Source: Streptomyces sp. R33 (GTDB lineage Bacteria > Actinomycetota > Actinomycetes > Streptomycetales > Streptomycetaceae). Taken from it: a stretch of DNA of 64,000 nucleotides. The stretch spans positions 7,496,001-7,560,000 of the forward strand of contig NZ_CP165727.1 in NCBI RefSeq assembly GCF_041200175.1, read 5' to 3'. The notes under the pieces are model-generated. The model saw only the letters and a program-made list of their open reading frames with translations. It had not been told where the DNA came from and ran no database searches. Position 1 is the first letter of the stretch. Every line of letters begins with the position of its first letter. Positions 52,312 to 62,137 of the stretch are shown here, piece by piece. A program made the position numbers and the translations under genes.

Positions 52312-53277
52312 TCATGCCGGGTCCTGCGCGGAGTCGGGGCGGATCTCTATGTGGTCCGGGGCCAGGTCGACCGCCACGCGGTGTTCCATGCCCAGGGCCT
52401 CCAGGAACTTGTGCGGGAGCTGCACGCGGCCGGTCCGGTCCAGCATCACGTACTCGCGCTCGCTCACCGACTCCGTGCCGTGCTCGTCGGTGACCGTGCG
52501 GCGCAGCACCTCGCTGCTGGTGCGGCCGTCGCGGATGGCCACCGTACGGCGGACCTCGCCCGCGACGAGCGGGTCGTGCGTCACGATGACGACCGTGGCG
52601 CCGAGCTCCCGGTTCACCGTGCGGAACGCGTCGAAGATCGCGGCGCCGGTCTCGGAGTCGAGCTCGCCGGTGGGCTCGTCCGCGAGGAGGACCGGCGGGT
52701 TGTTGGCCATGGCCACGGCGACGGCCACGCGCTGCTGCTCGCCGCCGGACAGCTGCGCGGGGCGGCGGTCGGCGAGGTGGCCGATCCCGAGGGCTTCGAG
52801 GAGGTCCGCGACCCGGGCGGCATGGCGTTTCGCCGCACCACGACCCGTACCGCCCGTCAACTGGAGCGGCACGGCAATGTTCTGAGCTGCCGTCAGAAAG
52901 GGCAGGAGGTTGCGGGCCGTCTGCTGCCAGACGAAGCCGACGGCCTCACGCCGGTAGCGCAGGGTGTCCTTCGCGGACATCTCCAGCAGGTTGTAGCCGC
53001 CGACGGTCGCGGTGCCCGCGGTGGGCACGTCCAGCCCCGCCAGGATGTTGAGCAGGGTGGACTTGCCGCTGCCGGAGGCGCCGACGAGCGCCACCAGATC
53101 CCCCTGGGCGACGGTCAGTTCCAGCCCCTGCAGGGCCTGCACCTCGATGCCGTCGCTGCTGAAGATCCGGACCAGCCGGTCGCAGGCGATCGCCGTGTCC
53201 GCCCCGATGCTCCGGGGCTCGGCGGCGGCCAGGGCCTGCCGGCGCAGCTCTTCGTAGGTCGGCTGGTCGCTGTTCAA
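52312..53277 (-). CDS. ABC transporter ATPase with AbrB-like C-terminal tail
   Basis: 321 residues from a TTG at 53277 (GGGAG upstream) that overlaps the permease stop. Walker A GASGSGKST, signature LSGGEQQR, Walker B VLLADEPTG and the H-loop VTHDP are all present; it is of the MacB/LolD type that works with FtsX permeases. Residues of about 275-315 add a segment (VMLDRTGRVQLPHKFLEALG, then HRVAVDLAPDHIEI) resembling a SpoVT/AbrB swapped-hairpin domain, unusual on an ABC ATPase. Confidence 0.88.
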   Translation of the reverse strand: MNSDQPTYEELRRQALAAAEPRSIGADTAIACDRLVRIFSSDGIEVQALQGLELTVAQGDLVALVGASGSGKSTLLNILAGLDVPTAGTATVGGYNLLEMSAKDTLRYRREAVGFVWQQTARNLLPFLTAAQNIAVPLQLTGGTGRGAAKRHAARVADLLEALGIGHLADRRPAQLSGGEQQRVAVAVAMANNPPVLLADEPTGELDSETGAAIFDAFRTVNRELGATVVIVTHDPLVAGEVRRTVAIRDGRTSSEVLRRTVTDEHGTESVSEREYVMLDRTGRVQLPHKFLEALGMEHRVAVDLAPDHIEIRPDSAQDPA

Positions 53278-56081
53278 CGCTGGTCTCCCGCTCTCAACTC
53301 GGTGGTGATCTGGCGACGCCCGGTCACGGCCGCCTCGGCGAGCACGGCCGCCGCGACCAGGCCCGCCAGGATCAGGGCCTGCGTCAGCACGGGCCACAAG
53401 GCCGGCCGTACGCCGGTGTGCGCACGCGTGCCGACCAGCGCGGACAAGTCCACCGCCGGCCCCAGCAGGGCCACGGCGGCCGCGGCGACCAACGCGCCGC
53501 CCAGTGCGGCGGCCAGGGCCTGCGGCAGCGCCTCCGTCAGGATCAGCGCCACGCCCTGCCGGGGACGCAGGCCCATGGTTCGCAGCCGCGCGAGCAGCGC
53601 CGCCCGTTCGGGCGCGGCCCGGACCATGGTGAGCAGGACGGCGAGCAGCGCGAGGCCTCCCGCACCGGCCACCGACGCCCAGAACAGCCGGGCCGCCGAG
53701 CGCCCCAGCGGGTCGCGCGCCAGCCGGGCGTACTCGTCGGCGCTGGTGTGCACGGCCCAGCCCTCGAAGGTCGGGCTCCGGGGCACCGCGCGGACCAGCT
53801 CGTCCAGCGCGGCCTTGTCCGGGGAGCCGAGGGCGAACCACCGGGTCGGATGCGTCGTCTGGGCGACCGCCGCCGTGGCCGGGCCGGCCGGGAGGACGAG
53901 GAAGGAGCCTGCGACGCCCGGCAGGGCGGGCGTGCCCTCCACCACTCCCGCCCCCTTCACCGGCAACGCCCCGGTGTTGTCGAGGCGCAGCTCGTGCGGG
54001 CCGGGGCCGGCCAGCCGGGCGAAGTCGCGGCTGAACAGGGCGGGTACGGGCGCTCCGGCGCCGCCGCCCGCCAGCCGGGCCGGGTCGAACTCGCCCCACC
54101 CCACGGCCCTGGCCAGCTGCGCGTACGTCACCGGGTCGGCGACGACCACCCGCACCTTGGTGGAACCCTGCTCGGTGCCGAAGACGAACGCGTCGTCGTC
54201 CGTCCACACGGGTACGGACAGCCGTACCCCGGGCAGGGCGGCGGCGGCCTCGAGGAAGGACTGCGGAAGGATCTCCCCGTAGGGCGCGGTGACCTGCGCG
54301 TCGCCGCCCACGTTCACCCGCGCCACCTCGTTCCTGGCACTGTCCACGGTGGCGAGGGCGGCGGCCCCGAAGCCTCCCGTGGTGATCGCGAGCAGCAGGG
54401 CGACCACCGGCAGTACGGAGGGGCGGCGCCGGCCGCCGGTGCCGCGTGCGGCCCGGGCCAGCCCGAGGAAGCCGATCAGCCCGGACCGCCGCCCGGCGAG
54501 CCAGGCCAGCGCTCCGACGAGGGCGGGTACGAGCCGTGCCAGGACCAGGCCGCCGCACAGGGCCAGCAACAGCGGGGCGGTGACGAGCAGCGGGTCCACG
54601 CCCTCGCCGGCCGGGGCGATCCCGCGCAGCCGGACCTCGAACACGGCGGCGCCGGTCGCGACGAGGACGAGCAGCTCGCCGGCCAGCCGGCGCCGGGGGC
54701 GCGGACCGCGCCGTGCGGACAGCACCACGGCGGCCCGTACGGGGAAGGCGAGCAGCGCGAACAGCGCGGCGGCCGACGCGGCGAGCAGGGAGGCCGTCCA
54801 CCGCGGGGTCGGCAGCAGCAGTACGGCCAACGAGGTCGCCAGCGCGGCGGCCGGCAGGACGGTGACCGCGCCCTCGCCGAGCAGGCGGAGCAGGATGCCG
54901 CGGCGGGACCCGCCGCGGGCGTGCAGCAGCCGCAGTTCGGCCGCGCGCCGGTCGCCGGTGAGCGCGCCGGCCAGGCAGAACACCACGAGGGCCACCCCGG
55001 CCACCCCCGCCGGGCCGATCGCGGCGAGCGGTGCGGCGGCCGCCTCGCGGGCCCGGGCCTGGGCGAACAGCGCCGGCAGCCTGGAAGCGATCCGCAGCCT
55101 GGGCCGTTCCGTGGCCCGTGCCAGGTCGGTGGCGGTCTGCCCGGCCATGTACGCCGTGATCCGGCGTCCGGTGGCGGGCAGTTGGTCGGCGCGGAGCACG
55201 TCCGTGTCCACCGGGAGCCGCCAGAACTCCTCGGCCTGCCCGCCCCACGCGCCGAGCCGGGCGAGTGAGTCCGGCCCGACGAGGGCGGCGGCCTCCCAGT
55301 ACATCTCCGGCAGCGGCTTGCGGGTGTACCGCTGACAGGCATGGGTGGGGCAGGGCAGGTCGGTCCAGAAGACGTCCGCCTCGTCGTGCGCGGCGAAGAG
55401 GCCGACGACCTCGGCGCTCATGGCGCCGGATGTGCCCGAGGAGCCCTGCAGCACCGTGCCGACCTTGGCACCGAGGGTCTGTGCGGCCTGTTGCGGCAGC
55501 GCGACGGGGACCGGACCGCCGGGCGTCCCGCCGCCCGGCCAGCGCCCCTCCACCAGGCGTACGTGCTCCTCGGCCCCGTGCACGTGCATCAGGTGGAGGG
55601 TCGGCGAGACCTTCTCGGGGCGGGCCAGTTCGGGGTTGTCGAGGGAGCGCGGCTTGACCCCCCGGGCGCCGTACACCGGCCCGCTCGGCGCAATGCGGTA
55701 TCCGGGGCCGGTCCGGGCGAGCAGGGCGGCCAGTGCCGTGTCCAAGCCCTCGGGGCTCTGCGGCCCGTCCTGCGCGGGGGAGGTGACCAGCACGCTGGTA
55801 GCGCTCGCGCCGCGGTCGTGCAGGAAGGAGCGCAGCCCCTGATCGGCGCCGCGGTCCATGGCGCGCGGCAGCGCGGCCGACAGCAGCACGGCGACGAAGG
55901 CCAGCGCGGCGGCGAGCACGGAGGTCAGCGGCGCCGCACTCAGCCGGGTACGCACCCAGGGCGCCGGGCGGATCCCGGACGGAGGCGGCGTACCGGCCCG
56001 GGCGCCGGACGCGGCGCCGGGCGCGGACTCGGGCGGGGACTCGGGCGCGGTGCCGGCGTCCGGCGTGGCCGGGCTGGTCAT
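53274..56081 (-). CDS. FtsX-family ABC permease (935 aa)
   Basis: Starts at the ATG at 56081 after GGAGGAG, overlapping the upstream permease stop by 4 bp. A Pro/Ala-rich cytoplasmic head precedes span 1 (near 45-70), a long outside domain, and two FtsX-type membrane blocks (near 340-560 and 780-925). Tandem FtsX blocks in one chain indicate that two such proteins form an export or mechanotransmission complex with the ATPases here. Confidence 0.85.
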   Translation of the reverse strand: MTSPATPDAGTAPESPPESAPGAASGARAGTPPPSGIRPAPWVRTRLSAAPLTSVLAAALAFVAVLLSAALPRAMDRGADQGLRSFLHDRGASATSVLVTSPAQDGPQSPEGLDTALAALLARTGPGYRIAPSGPVYGARGVKPRSLDNPELARPEKVSPTLHLMHVHGAEEHVRLVEGRWPGGGTPGGPVPVALPQQAAQTLGAKVGTVLQGSSGTSGAMSAEVVGLFAAHDEADVFWTDLPCPTHACQRYTRKPLPEMYWEAAALVGPDSLARLGAWGGQAEEFWRLPVDTDVLRADQLPATGRRITAYMAGQTATDLARATERPRLRIASRLPALFAQARAREAAAAPLAAIGPAGVAGVALVVFCLAGALTGDRRAAELRLLHARGGSRRGILLRLLGEGAVTVLPAAALATSLAVLLLPTPRWTASLLAASAAALFALLAFPVRAAVVLSARRGPRPRRRLAGELLVLVATGAAVFEVRLRGIAPAGEGVDPLLVTAPLLLALCGGLVLARLVPALVGALAWLAGRRSGLIGFLGLARAARGTGGRRRPSVLPVVALLLAITTGGFGAAALATVDSARNEVARVNVGGDAQVTAPYGEILPQSFLEAAAALPGVRLSVPVWTDDDAFVFGTEQGSTKVRVVVADPVTYAQLARAVGWGEFDPARLAGGGAGAPVPALFSRDFARLAGPGPHELRLDNTGALPVKGAGVVEGTPALPGVAGSFLVLPAGPATAAVAQTTHPTRWFALGSPDKAALDELVRAVPRSPTFEGWAVHTSADEYARLARDPLGRSAARLFWASVAGAGGLALLAVLLTMVRAAPERAALLARLRTMGLRPRQGVALILTEALPQALAAALGGALVAAAAVALLGPAVDLSALVGTRAHTGVRPALWPVLTQALILAGLVAAAVLAEAAVTGRRQITTELRAGDQR

Positions 56082-59000
56082 ATCTCCTCCACGTACCGCA
56101 GCCCTGCGGCCACATTTCGCTCACGTCGGCCGCCGGCCAGGGCCGACAGCAACGGCAGCACGGCGATCGCGACGGCCAGCAGCAGCGTCCGGCCGTCGGG
56201 CAGGTCCACCACCACGGGCGGCAGCGGGCGGCGGCCGGCCGGTGTCAGCACCATCAGCGGCACGACCAGGTGCACGATCGCGGCGCCCAGCCCCACCCCC
56301 ACGGCACTGCCGAGGCCGACCAGGACCAGACCCTCGGCGGCAGCCGTGCGGGCCAGGCTCCGCCGGGGCGCACCGAGCGCCGACAGCACGGTGAACTCCC
56401 GGGTCCGCTCCCGCGCGGCCGCCGCGGACGAGGCCGCGAAGCCGATCGCGGCCAGGACCGCAGACACGAGGGCGAGGGCGGCCAGCGCACTCTGCGGGCC
56501 CGCGCTCAGCGGATCGTCCAGCAGTCCGGCGGCCACCTCCTCGCGCAGCTGCACCTTCTGCAGGCCGGCGCCCGAGCGCAGTTCGGCGGCCGCCCGTGCG
56601 GGGCGAGGATCGTCGGCGGAGGCCGCGGGGAGCCACCATTCGGTGGGCGGTGGGAGCGCGCGCCCGTTGTCGGCCGCGAACTTGCGCCCCAGGGCCGCCA
56701 GGTCGACGGCCAGCGCGGTGTCTCCTGCCACGGGCAGCGAGCTCACGGCCGCGGTCACCCGGACCTGCAGGGCCGAGTCGCCGAACCGGACGGGGATCGT
56801 ATCGCCCACCTTCGCTCCCACGGCGGCGAGGTAGCCGGGCGTGGCGATGCCCGGGAGCTCGCCGGCGGCCGGGGGCGTGCCGGCGGGGGTCAGCAGGACG
56901 CTGGCGCCGCCCAGGGCGCCGGTCCCCCCGCGGTAGCTCATCCGCAGCAGCTCCGAGCCGTCGGCGGCGGCCGGAACCTGCACGGCGGCTCCGTCCTTGA
57001 CGCCCGGCGCCGACAGTGTCCAGCCGGCCGGCGCGGACGGGGGGAGGGGCACGGCTGCGCCGCCCGCCGTATCGGAGACGCCGATCCGGCGGACGGCCAG
57101 CTCTCCGGCGGACGGCCGGAACCCCCCGGGTTGCGGCATCGGGTCGGAGTATCCGACCGTCATGCCGACGAGGCTCAGCGGTGCGGCGGCCGACCCGAGG
57201 GGGGCATCGGTCAGGGCGCCCAGATGCGCGGAGAGCGTCGCCTCGCCGTCGGAGGGGACCGTCATCACCGCCGTCCGGAAGGTGAGGCCGAACCGGTCGC
57301 GCAGCAGCAGCGAGATGCCGGGGTTGCCGCCCTGCTGCCCGCGCAGGCTCACGTCGACGTCGATCCGCACGGGTGCGCCGGGCAGCGCGATCCCGCCGGG
57401 AGCGGGGGCGCCCGCGTCGGCGGCGAGCGGGGTGAACAGTTCGGCCATCGGGCGCCCGTCCCGCAGATCGGCCCGCAGCGGTACCCGTTCCGCCACGGCT
57501 TCGGCGTCCAGCGCGAGCAACTCCCCGGGGCTTCCGCCCGCCAGCTCCTGCCGCTCGCGGATCACCGGGATCACCCGGTCGCCGCCGGGCAGCGCCGAGT
57601 ACCGGCCGCCCTGGCCCATCGCGGACAGATCGGCGCCGGAGATCCGCAGCCCGCCCGCGGTGGCGAACTCGGCCTGGTCGCGCTGGGAGGCGGACCACGC
57701 GCTGTGCTGGCCGAGGGCCAGCACCCCGCTGGAGACGGCGAGGACGAGGAGCAGCACCGGCCCGGTGGCGCGACCGGGACGCCGGGCGAGCTGCCAGCCG
57801 ACCAGCGCCGGACCGAGGCCGCGCCCGCGCGCCGCGAGCCGCCCGCCCAGCCGGGCCGCGGCGAACGGCAGCAGCCGCAGCACGAGCAGGGTGCCGGCGC
57901 ACAGCGCGAGGCTCGGTGCGGCGACCAGCACCGGGTCGATGCCCAGCGCACCGGACGCGCCGGAGCCCCCGGCGCCGCCCGTCCCGTGCCCGGCGTCGTT
58001 GTACCGGGACAGCTGCCGGTACGCGAGGACGGCCAGCGCCACCAGCGCCAGGTCCGCCCCGGAACGGGTGGCGCGCGCGGTGAGCAGCTGCCGGCCGCGC
58101 GTGCGGCGCAGGGCCGCGGCCGCCGCGCCGCGCAGTACGGCGGGCAGCGCGGTCAGCAGGACACAGGCGAGGGCGCAGCCCGCCGCGACCGGCCACAGCA
58201 GCCAGGTCCCGGAGCTGTCCAGCGGCACCCGGGACAGCGGGCCGAAACCGGCGAGCAGCCGCAGCAGCGGAGGGGTGAGCAGGGGTGCGAGGACGGCGGC
58301 CGGCAGCGCGAGGAGCAGGCCTTCCGCCGCGGTGAGGGCTCCGAGGCGGCGCCGGGAGGCCCCGCGTGCGGCGAGCAGCAGGCGCTCGGTCTCCTGCCGG
58401 CCCGTCAGGAGGTGGGAGACGAGCAGCAGCGCGGCCGCGGCCAGGACGGTGAGCTGCAGTGCGCCGACCAGCAGCGTGGACCGGGCGACGAGCAGCCCGG
58501 ACTCCAGTTCGCCGAGCAGTTCCGGCAGTTCGGTCCTGACGTGGAGCCCCGAGGCGCCGGTGAGGGCCTCCGTCGCACCGGCGGCCCGGGCCCGGAGGGC
58601 TCTGCTCTCGGCGACGCGGACGGTGGAGAAGTCGGGGGTGAGGAGGGAGCCACGGCTGTTCTGGACCAGTCCGCCGGCACCGAAGACGGTGTCGTCGACG
58701 AGCAGCGGTCCGTACGTGGTGAAGCTGCCGACCTGGAACTCCCGGCCGCCGAGCGGGTCGAGCCGCCAGTACGCGGCGTCGGGGTCGACCGCGCGGTACA
58801 CGCCCGTGATCACCACGGTGAGCGGGGCGCCGCCGTACCGGTCGTCGAGGCGTACCTCGGCGGGGAGCGCGCCCGGTGCCAGCCCGAGCCGGGCCAGGGC
58901 CGCCTGCGGGACGGCCGCCTGCACCCGCCCGCCCGGCGCGGCGGCCGGCTCGGGCCACTGCCCGGAGACCAGGCGTACGCGGTCCCGGGCGAGGGCCGCG

Positions 59001-59353
59001 AGCAGCGTCAGATCGGCGTCCCTGCCGGGGGCGCGGGGGCCGGGCAGCCCGTACGAGCGGCTGCGCGCCACGCTCTCGACGGTGACCGGCAGCCGGCCGA
59101 ACACCTCGTCGGAGAAGGCACGTACGGCCTCGTCGTCCTTGCTGCGCGCGGCCGCCGGATGTTCGCCGGTGACCAGGACGGTGGTCCGGGTCTGGCCCGG
59201 TGCCTGGAGCGCCCGGCGCAGTCCGGCCTCGCCCACGCTGCGGTTGAACGCGAGCAGTGCGGTCAGCACGGTGGTGGTGATCAGTACGGTCAGCAGTACG
59301 GCGGCGGCGAGCGGCAGTCGCCCCCGTAGCCGGCGCACGACGAAGCCGAGCAT
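56078..59353 (-). CDS. FtsX-family ABC permease (1091 aa)
   Basis: First gene of the minus-strand unit. MLGFVVRRLRGRLPLAAAVLLTVLI gives span 1; a periplasm-like outside domain (about 45-270) and FtsX blocks (about 275-520 and 960-1070) follow, separated by another large outside domain (about 540-940). It is related to the next gene in architecture but not close in sequence. The operon order is permease, permease, ATPase, each overlapping by 4 bp or less. Confidence 0.85.
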   Translation of the reverse strand: MLGFVVRRLRGRLPLAAAVLLTVLITTTVLTALLAFNRSVGEAGLRRALQAPGQTRTTVLVTGEHPAAARSKDDEAVRAFSDEVFGRLPVTVESVARSRSYGLPGPRAPGRDADLTLLAALARDRVRLVSGQWPEPAAAPGGRVQAAVPQAALARLGLAPGALPAEVRLDDRYGGAPLTVVITGVYRAVDPDAAYWRLDPLGGREFQVGSFTTYGPLLVDDTVFGAGGLVQNSRGSLLTPDFSTVRVAESRALRARAAGATEALTGASGLHVRTELPELLGELESGLLVARSTLLVGALQLTVLAAAALLLVSHLLTGRQETERLLLAARGASRRRLGALTAAEGLLLALPAAVLAPLLTPPLLRLLAGFGPLSRVPLDSSGTWLLWPVAAGCALACVLLTALPAVLRGAAAAALRRTRGRQLLTARATRSGADLALVALAVLAYRQLSRYNDAGHGTGGAGGSGASGALGIDPVLVAAPSLALCAGTLLVLRLLPFAAARLGGRLAARGRGLGPALVGWQLARRPGRATGPVLLLVLAVSSGVLALGQHSAWSASQRDQAEFATAGGLRISGADLSAMGQGGRYSALPGGDRVIPVIRERQELAGGSPGELLALDAEAVAERVPLRADLRDGRPMAELFTPLAADAGAPAPGGIALPGAPVRIDVDVSLRGQQGGNPGISLLLRDRFGLTFRTAVMTVPSDGEATLSAHLGALTDAPLGSAAAPLSLVGMTVGYSDPMPQPGGFRPSAGELAVRRIGVSDTAGGAAVPLPPSAPAGWTLSAPGVKDGAAVQVPAAADGSELLRMSYRGGTGALGGASVLLTPAGTPPAAGELPGIATPGYLAAVGAKVGDTIPVRFGDSALQVRVTAAVSSLPVAGDTALAVDLAALGRKFAADNGRALPPPTEWWLPAASADDPRPARAAAELRSGAGLQKVQLREEVAAGLLDDPLSAGPQSALAALALVSAVLAAIGFAASSAAAARERTREFTVLSALGAPRRSLARTAAAEGLVLVGLGSAVGVGLGAAIVHLVVPLMVLTPAGRRPLPPVVVDLPDGRTLLLAVAIAVLPLLSALAGGRRERNVAAGLRYVEEI

Positions 59354-59533
59354 GTGCCGTTTTCCTCCCCCATCCGGACCGTTGGTACCGGATAGCGGAC
59401 GATGCTGTCAGATTCGAATGCTGAGCGGAAGGGACCGGAAGGCACTTGCGCGAACGATGTGACGGATGAGCAAATTCGAAAGGGCGGGATGTCAGACGGT
59501 GTCCGCCGGGCCGATTCCAGGGGGATCCACACC

Positions 59534-60244
59534 ATGACGCAGCATCAGACCGGCACGGCAGCCCCCATGGTGGTGGTGCAGGACCTCCACCGGAGCTTCG
59601 GCAGCGGACCCCGGGCCGTCCACGCGCTGCGCGGGGTGTCGTTCGAGATTCGCCACGGCGAACTCACCGCGCTCAAGGGCCGGTCCGGTTCCGGCAAGAC
59701 CACGGTGCTCAATCTGGTCGGCGGCCTCGACACCCCGACCGGCGGCACGGTCACGCTCGACGGCACCGATCTCGCCGGGCTGGACGAGGCGGCCCTGCTC
59801 GCCCTGCGCCGCGACCGGATCGGCTTCGTCTTCCAGTCCTTCGGGCTGATCCCCGTACTGACCGCCCTCGAGAACGTCGGCATCCCGATGCGGATGCGCA
59901 AGGTGCCGGCGCAGCAGCGCGAGGAGCGCGCCCGTACCCTGCTGGCCCTGGTGGGCCTGGCCGACCACATGGACCAGCGCCCCGGCGAGCTCTCCGGCGG
60001 CCAGCAGCAGCGGGTCGCCGTCGCCCGCGCCCTGGCCAACGAGCCCGCGCTGATCATCGCGGACGAGCCGACCGGACAGCTCGACTCCGAGACCGGCCGC
60101 TCGATCATGCAACTGCTGCGCGCGGTGGTGCGCAGCGAGGGCGTCACCGTCCTGGTCGCCACCCACGACCAGAACCTGATCGAACTCGCCGACCGCGTGG
60201 TGGAGTTGCGCGACGGCCGGATCGTCGAGGGCCCGGGCGCCTGA
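59534..60244 (+). CDS. ABC transporter ATPase (MacB/LolD type)
   Basis: 236 residues from the ATG at 59534. Walker A GRSGSGKTT, signature LSGGQQQR, Walker B ALIIADEPTG and H-loop ATHDQN. It is divergent from the permease operon (180 bp apart) and probably serves the same permeases, giving a locus with two ATPases and two permeases. It has no C-terminal extension, unlike its partner at 52312. Confidence 0.92.
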   Translation: MTQHQTGTAAPMVVVQDLHRSFGSGPRAVHALRGVSFEIRHGELTALKGRSGSGKTTVLNLVGGLDTPTGGTVTLDGTDLAGLDEAALLALRRDRIGFVFQSFGLIPVLTALENVGIPMRMRKVPAQQREERARTLLALVGLADHMDQRPGELSGGQQQRVAVARALANEPALIIADEPTGQLDSETGRSIMQLLRAVVRSEGVTVLVATHDQNLIELADRVVELRDGRIVEGPGA

Positions 60245-60320
60245 GCCCGGTCAGCCGGTCGAGCAGCTCGGCCGGCAGCGCCGGATCGGCCGCGAGACCG
60301 GACAGGAGGTGCCCGCTCAC
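60245..60320 (-). pseudogene. Truncated start of a leucine-rich-variant-like protein
   Basis: A GTG at 60320 overlaps the LysR stop in the GTGA manner and reads VSGHLLSGLAADPALPAELL, then DRLTGL. This type of N-terminus begins streptomycete LRV/HEAT-like proteins (GLAADPALP). Homology stops where the ABC ATPase gene ends; beyond it the frame is only antisense to that gene. The downstream gene of LysR seems to have been cut off by a rearrangement. Confidence 0.4.
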
Positions 60321-61204
60321 CGCTCCACCGCCGTTTCGGCCAGCGCCGCCGTCAGCGCCTCCGCGTACGGGTGCGGGCGCCGCCGGCGCGGGGTGACCAC
60401 CCCGATGTGGCGGGCGGGGCGCGGCGGTTCGACCCGTACGACCGCGAGCGGGGCCGCGGGGGCCAGCGACACGTGCGGGATCAGCGCGACGCCGACGCCT
60501 GCGGCGACCAGGGTCTGCGCGAAGAAGTAGTCGGTGGTGGAGGCCGCCACCCGGAGGTCGAAGCCGGCGAGCCCCGCGTACCGGTGCAGGAAGGCCTCCG
60601 TCTTGAGGCAGCCGAGCACCCACCGGTCGGCGGCCAGTTCGGCGAGGCCGAGCGAGGCGCGGCCGGCGTGCCGGTGTTCGCGCGGCAGCACCAGCCACAG
60701 CGGATCGTCCATCAGCGGCGTCCAGTCGAGCCCTTCCCGCAGGGGCAGCGGACCGTCGAAGTGATAGGTGAGGGCCAGGTCGGCGCCGCCGCTGCGCACC
60801 ATCGGCACCGCGGTCTCCGGTTCGGCCTCCCGTACGGTCAGCTCGACCTCGGGGTGCGCGGCCACGAACCGGGCCAGCGCCGCCGGCAGCAGGTGCCGGC
60901 CGCCGCTGGTGAACGTGGCGACCGTCAGCCGGGGCCGCTGCGCCGTGAGCCGGTCGATCTCGTGGCGGACCTGGTCGAGCTCCGCGGCGATGGTCTCCGC
61001 CGCCTCCACCAGCAGCCGCCCGGGCTCGGTCAGGGTGACCCCGCGGGTGCTGCGCACCGCCACCGGGTGGCCCAGGCTCCGCTCCAGCGAGGCGATGTGC
61101 TGCGAGACGGCCGACGGGGTCAGCCGCAACGCCCCGGCCGCCTTGTTGAAGCTGCCGTGCTCGGCGACGGCGCGCAGGATCCGCAGCCGCTGCACATCGA
61201 TCAT
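60317..61204 (-). CDS. LysR-family transcriptional regulator
   Basis: 295 residues. HTH at residues 1-60 (VQRLRILRAVAEHGSFNKAAGALRLTPSAVSQHIASLERSLG), then the two-lobed substrate domain (about 90-290). It is divergent from the NAD-epimerase gene at 61276 (71 bp apart) and probably controls it. A further gene once followed it (see 60245). Confidence 0.9.
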   Translation of the reverse strand: MIDVQRLRILRAVAEHGSFNKAAGALRLTPSAVSQHIASLERSLGHPVAVRSTRGVTLTEPGRLLVEAAETIAAELDQVRHEIDRLTAQRPRLTVATFTSGGRHLLPAALARFVAAHPEVELTVREAEPETAVPMVRSGGADLALTYHFDGPLPLREGLDWTPLMDDPLWLVLPREHRHAGRASLGLAELAADRWVLGCLKTEAFLHRYAGLAGFDLRVAASTTDYFFAQTLVAAGVGVALIPHVSLAPAAPLAVVRVEPPRPARHIGVVTPRRRRPHPYAEALTAALAETAVER

Positions 61205-61275
61205 CAGTTTTCCTTCATACCCGTTCAGCAGGTGATCGGTTCTGCTGGGGACGATACAGCGGCACAGTCGAAGCC

Positions 61276-62133
61276 ATGCAGAAGATTCTCGTGATCGGCG
61301 GAAGCCGGTACTTCGGAAAGCACCTGGTCACCCTCCTGCGCGAGGCGGGCGACGAGGTCACCGTCCTCAACCGCGGCTCCGCCGCCCCGCCGCCCGGTGT
61401 GGGCCGTCTCGTCGCCGACCGTGACGACGCGGCGCAGCTGATCGCCGCCCTGGGCGGGCGCACCTTCGACACCGTCGTCGACCAGGTCTGCTACACGCCG
61501 CTGCAGGCCGCCGTCGCCCGCCGGGTCTTCGCCGGCCGGACCGCGCGGTACGTGATGACCTCCACGATGGAGGTGTACGACCCCGCGCCGCCCACCCCCG
61601 GAGCCCGCGCCTACGCCGAGGGCAAGCGGCAGGCCGAGGCCGTCTTCCGCGGTGCGGGGGAAGACGGCAGCCCCTTCGGCTTCGCCGCCGTACGGACCGC
61701 GCACGTCCTCGGCGGTGGCCGGGAGGAGTTCACCGGGCGCCTCGCGCACTATGTCGGGCGGATCGCCGCCGGAACCCCGGTGGACGTCCACGCAGCCCCG
61801 TACCCCACCTCGTTCATCCATCACCGGGAGATCGCGCGCTTCCTCCAGTGGGCTGCTGGGCAGTCCTTCACCGGTGCGGTCGACGCCGCCTCCCACGGGG
61901 CGCTCGACGTCCTAGGGCTGTGCGAGCTGGTCGCGGACCGGGTCGGCCGGCCCGCGCGCCACCGGATCGTCGAACAGGGCGCCCCCGCCTCGCCGTTCTC
62001 CTTCGACCGCGCCTACGCCCTGGACAACGGCCGGGCCGCCGGCCTGGGTTTCGGCTTCGGCCGGGTCGCGGACTGGCTGCCCGGGGCGATCGCCGAGGAG
62101 CTCGCCGAGGAGCCCGCCCGGGCGGCCCGTTGA
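61276..62133 (+). CDS. NAD-dependent epimerase/dehydratase
   Basis: 285 residues. The Rossmann motif ILVIGGSRYFGKHLV opens the protein. MTSTMEVYDP and the later AYAEGKRQAEAVF stand where the Ser/Thr and Tyr-x3-Lys of extended SDRs are expected; here a Y-x3-K is seen as YAEGK. The C-terminal part binds the substrate. It acts on a nucleotide sugar or isoprenoid-like substrate, unknown here. Start ATG. Confidence 0.87.
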   Translation: MQKILVIGGSRYFGKHLVTLLREAGDEVTVLNRGSAAPPPGVGRLVADRDDAAQLIAALGGRTFDTVVDQVCYTPLQAAVARRVFAGRTARYVMTSTMEVYDPAPPTPGARAYAEGKRQAEAVFRGAGEDGSPFGFAAVRTAHVLGGGREEFTGRLAHYVGRIAAGTPVDVHAAPYPTSFIHHREIARFLQWAAGQSFTGAVDAASHGALDVLGLCELVADRVGRPARHRIVEQGAPASPFSFDRAYALDNGRAAGLGFGFGRVADWLPGAIAEELAEEPARAAR

Positions 62134-62137
62134 TCCC

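Noticed and set aside
56270..59329. A 1019-codon open frame on the plus strand
   Set aside because: Antisense to the FtsX permease gene; Gly/Arg/Gln-rich, no recognisable domain.
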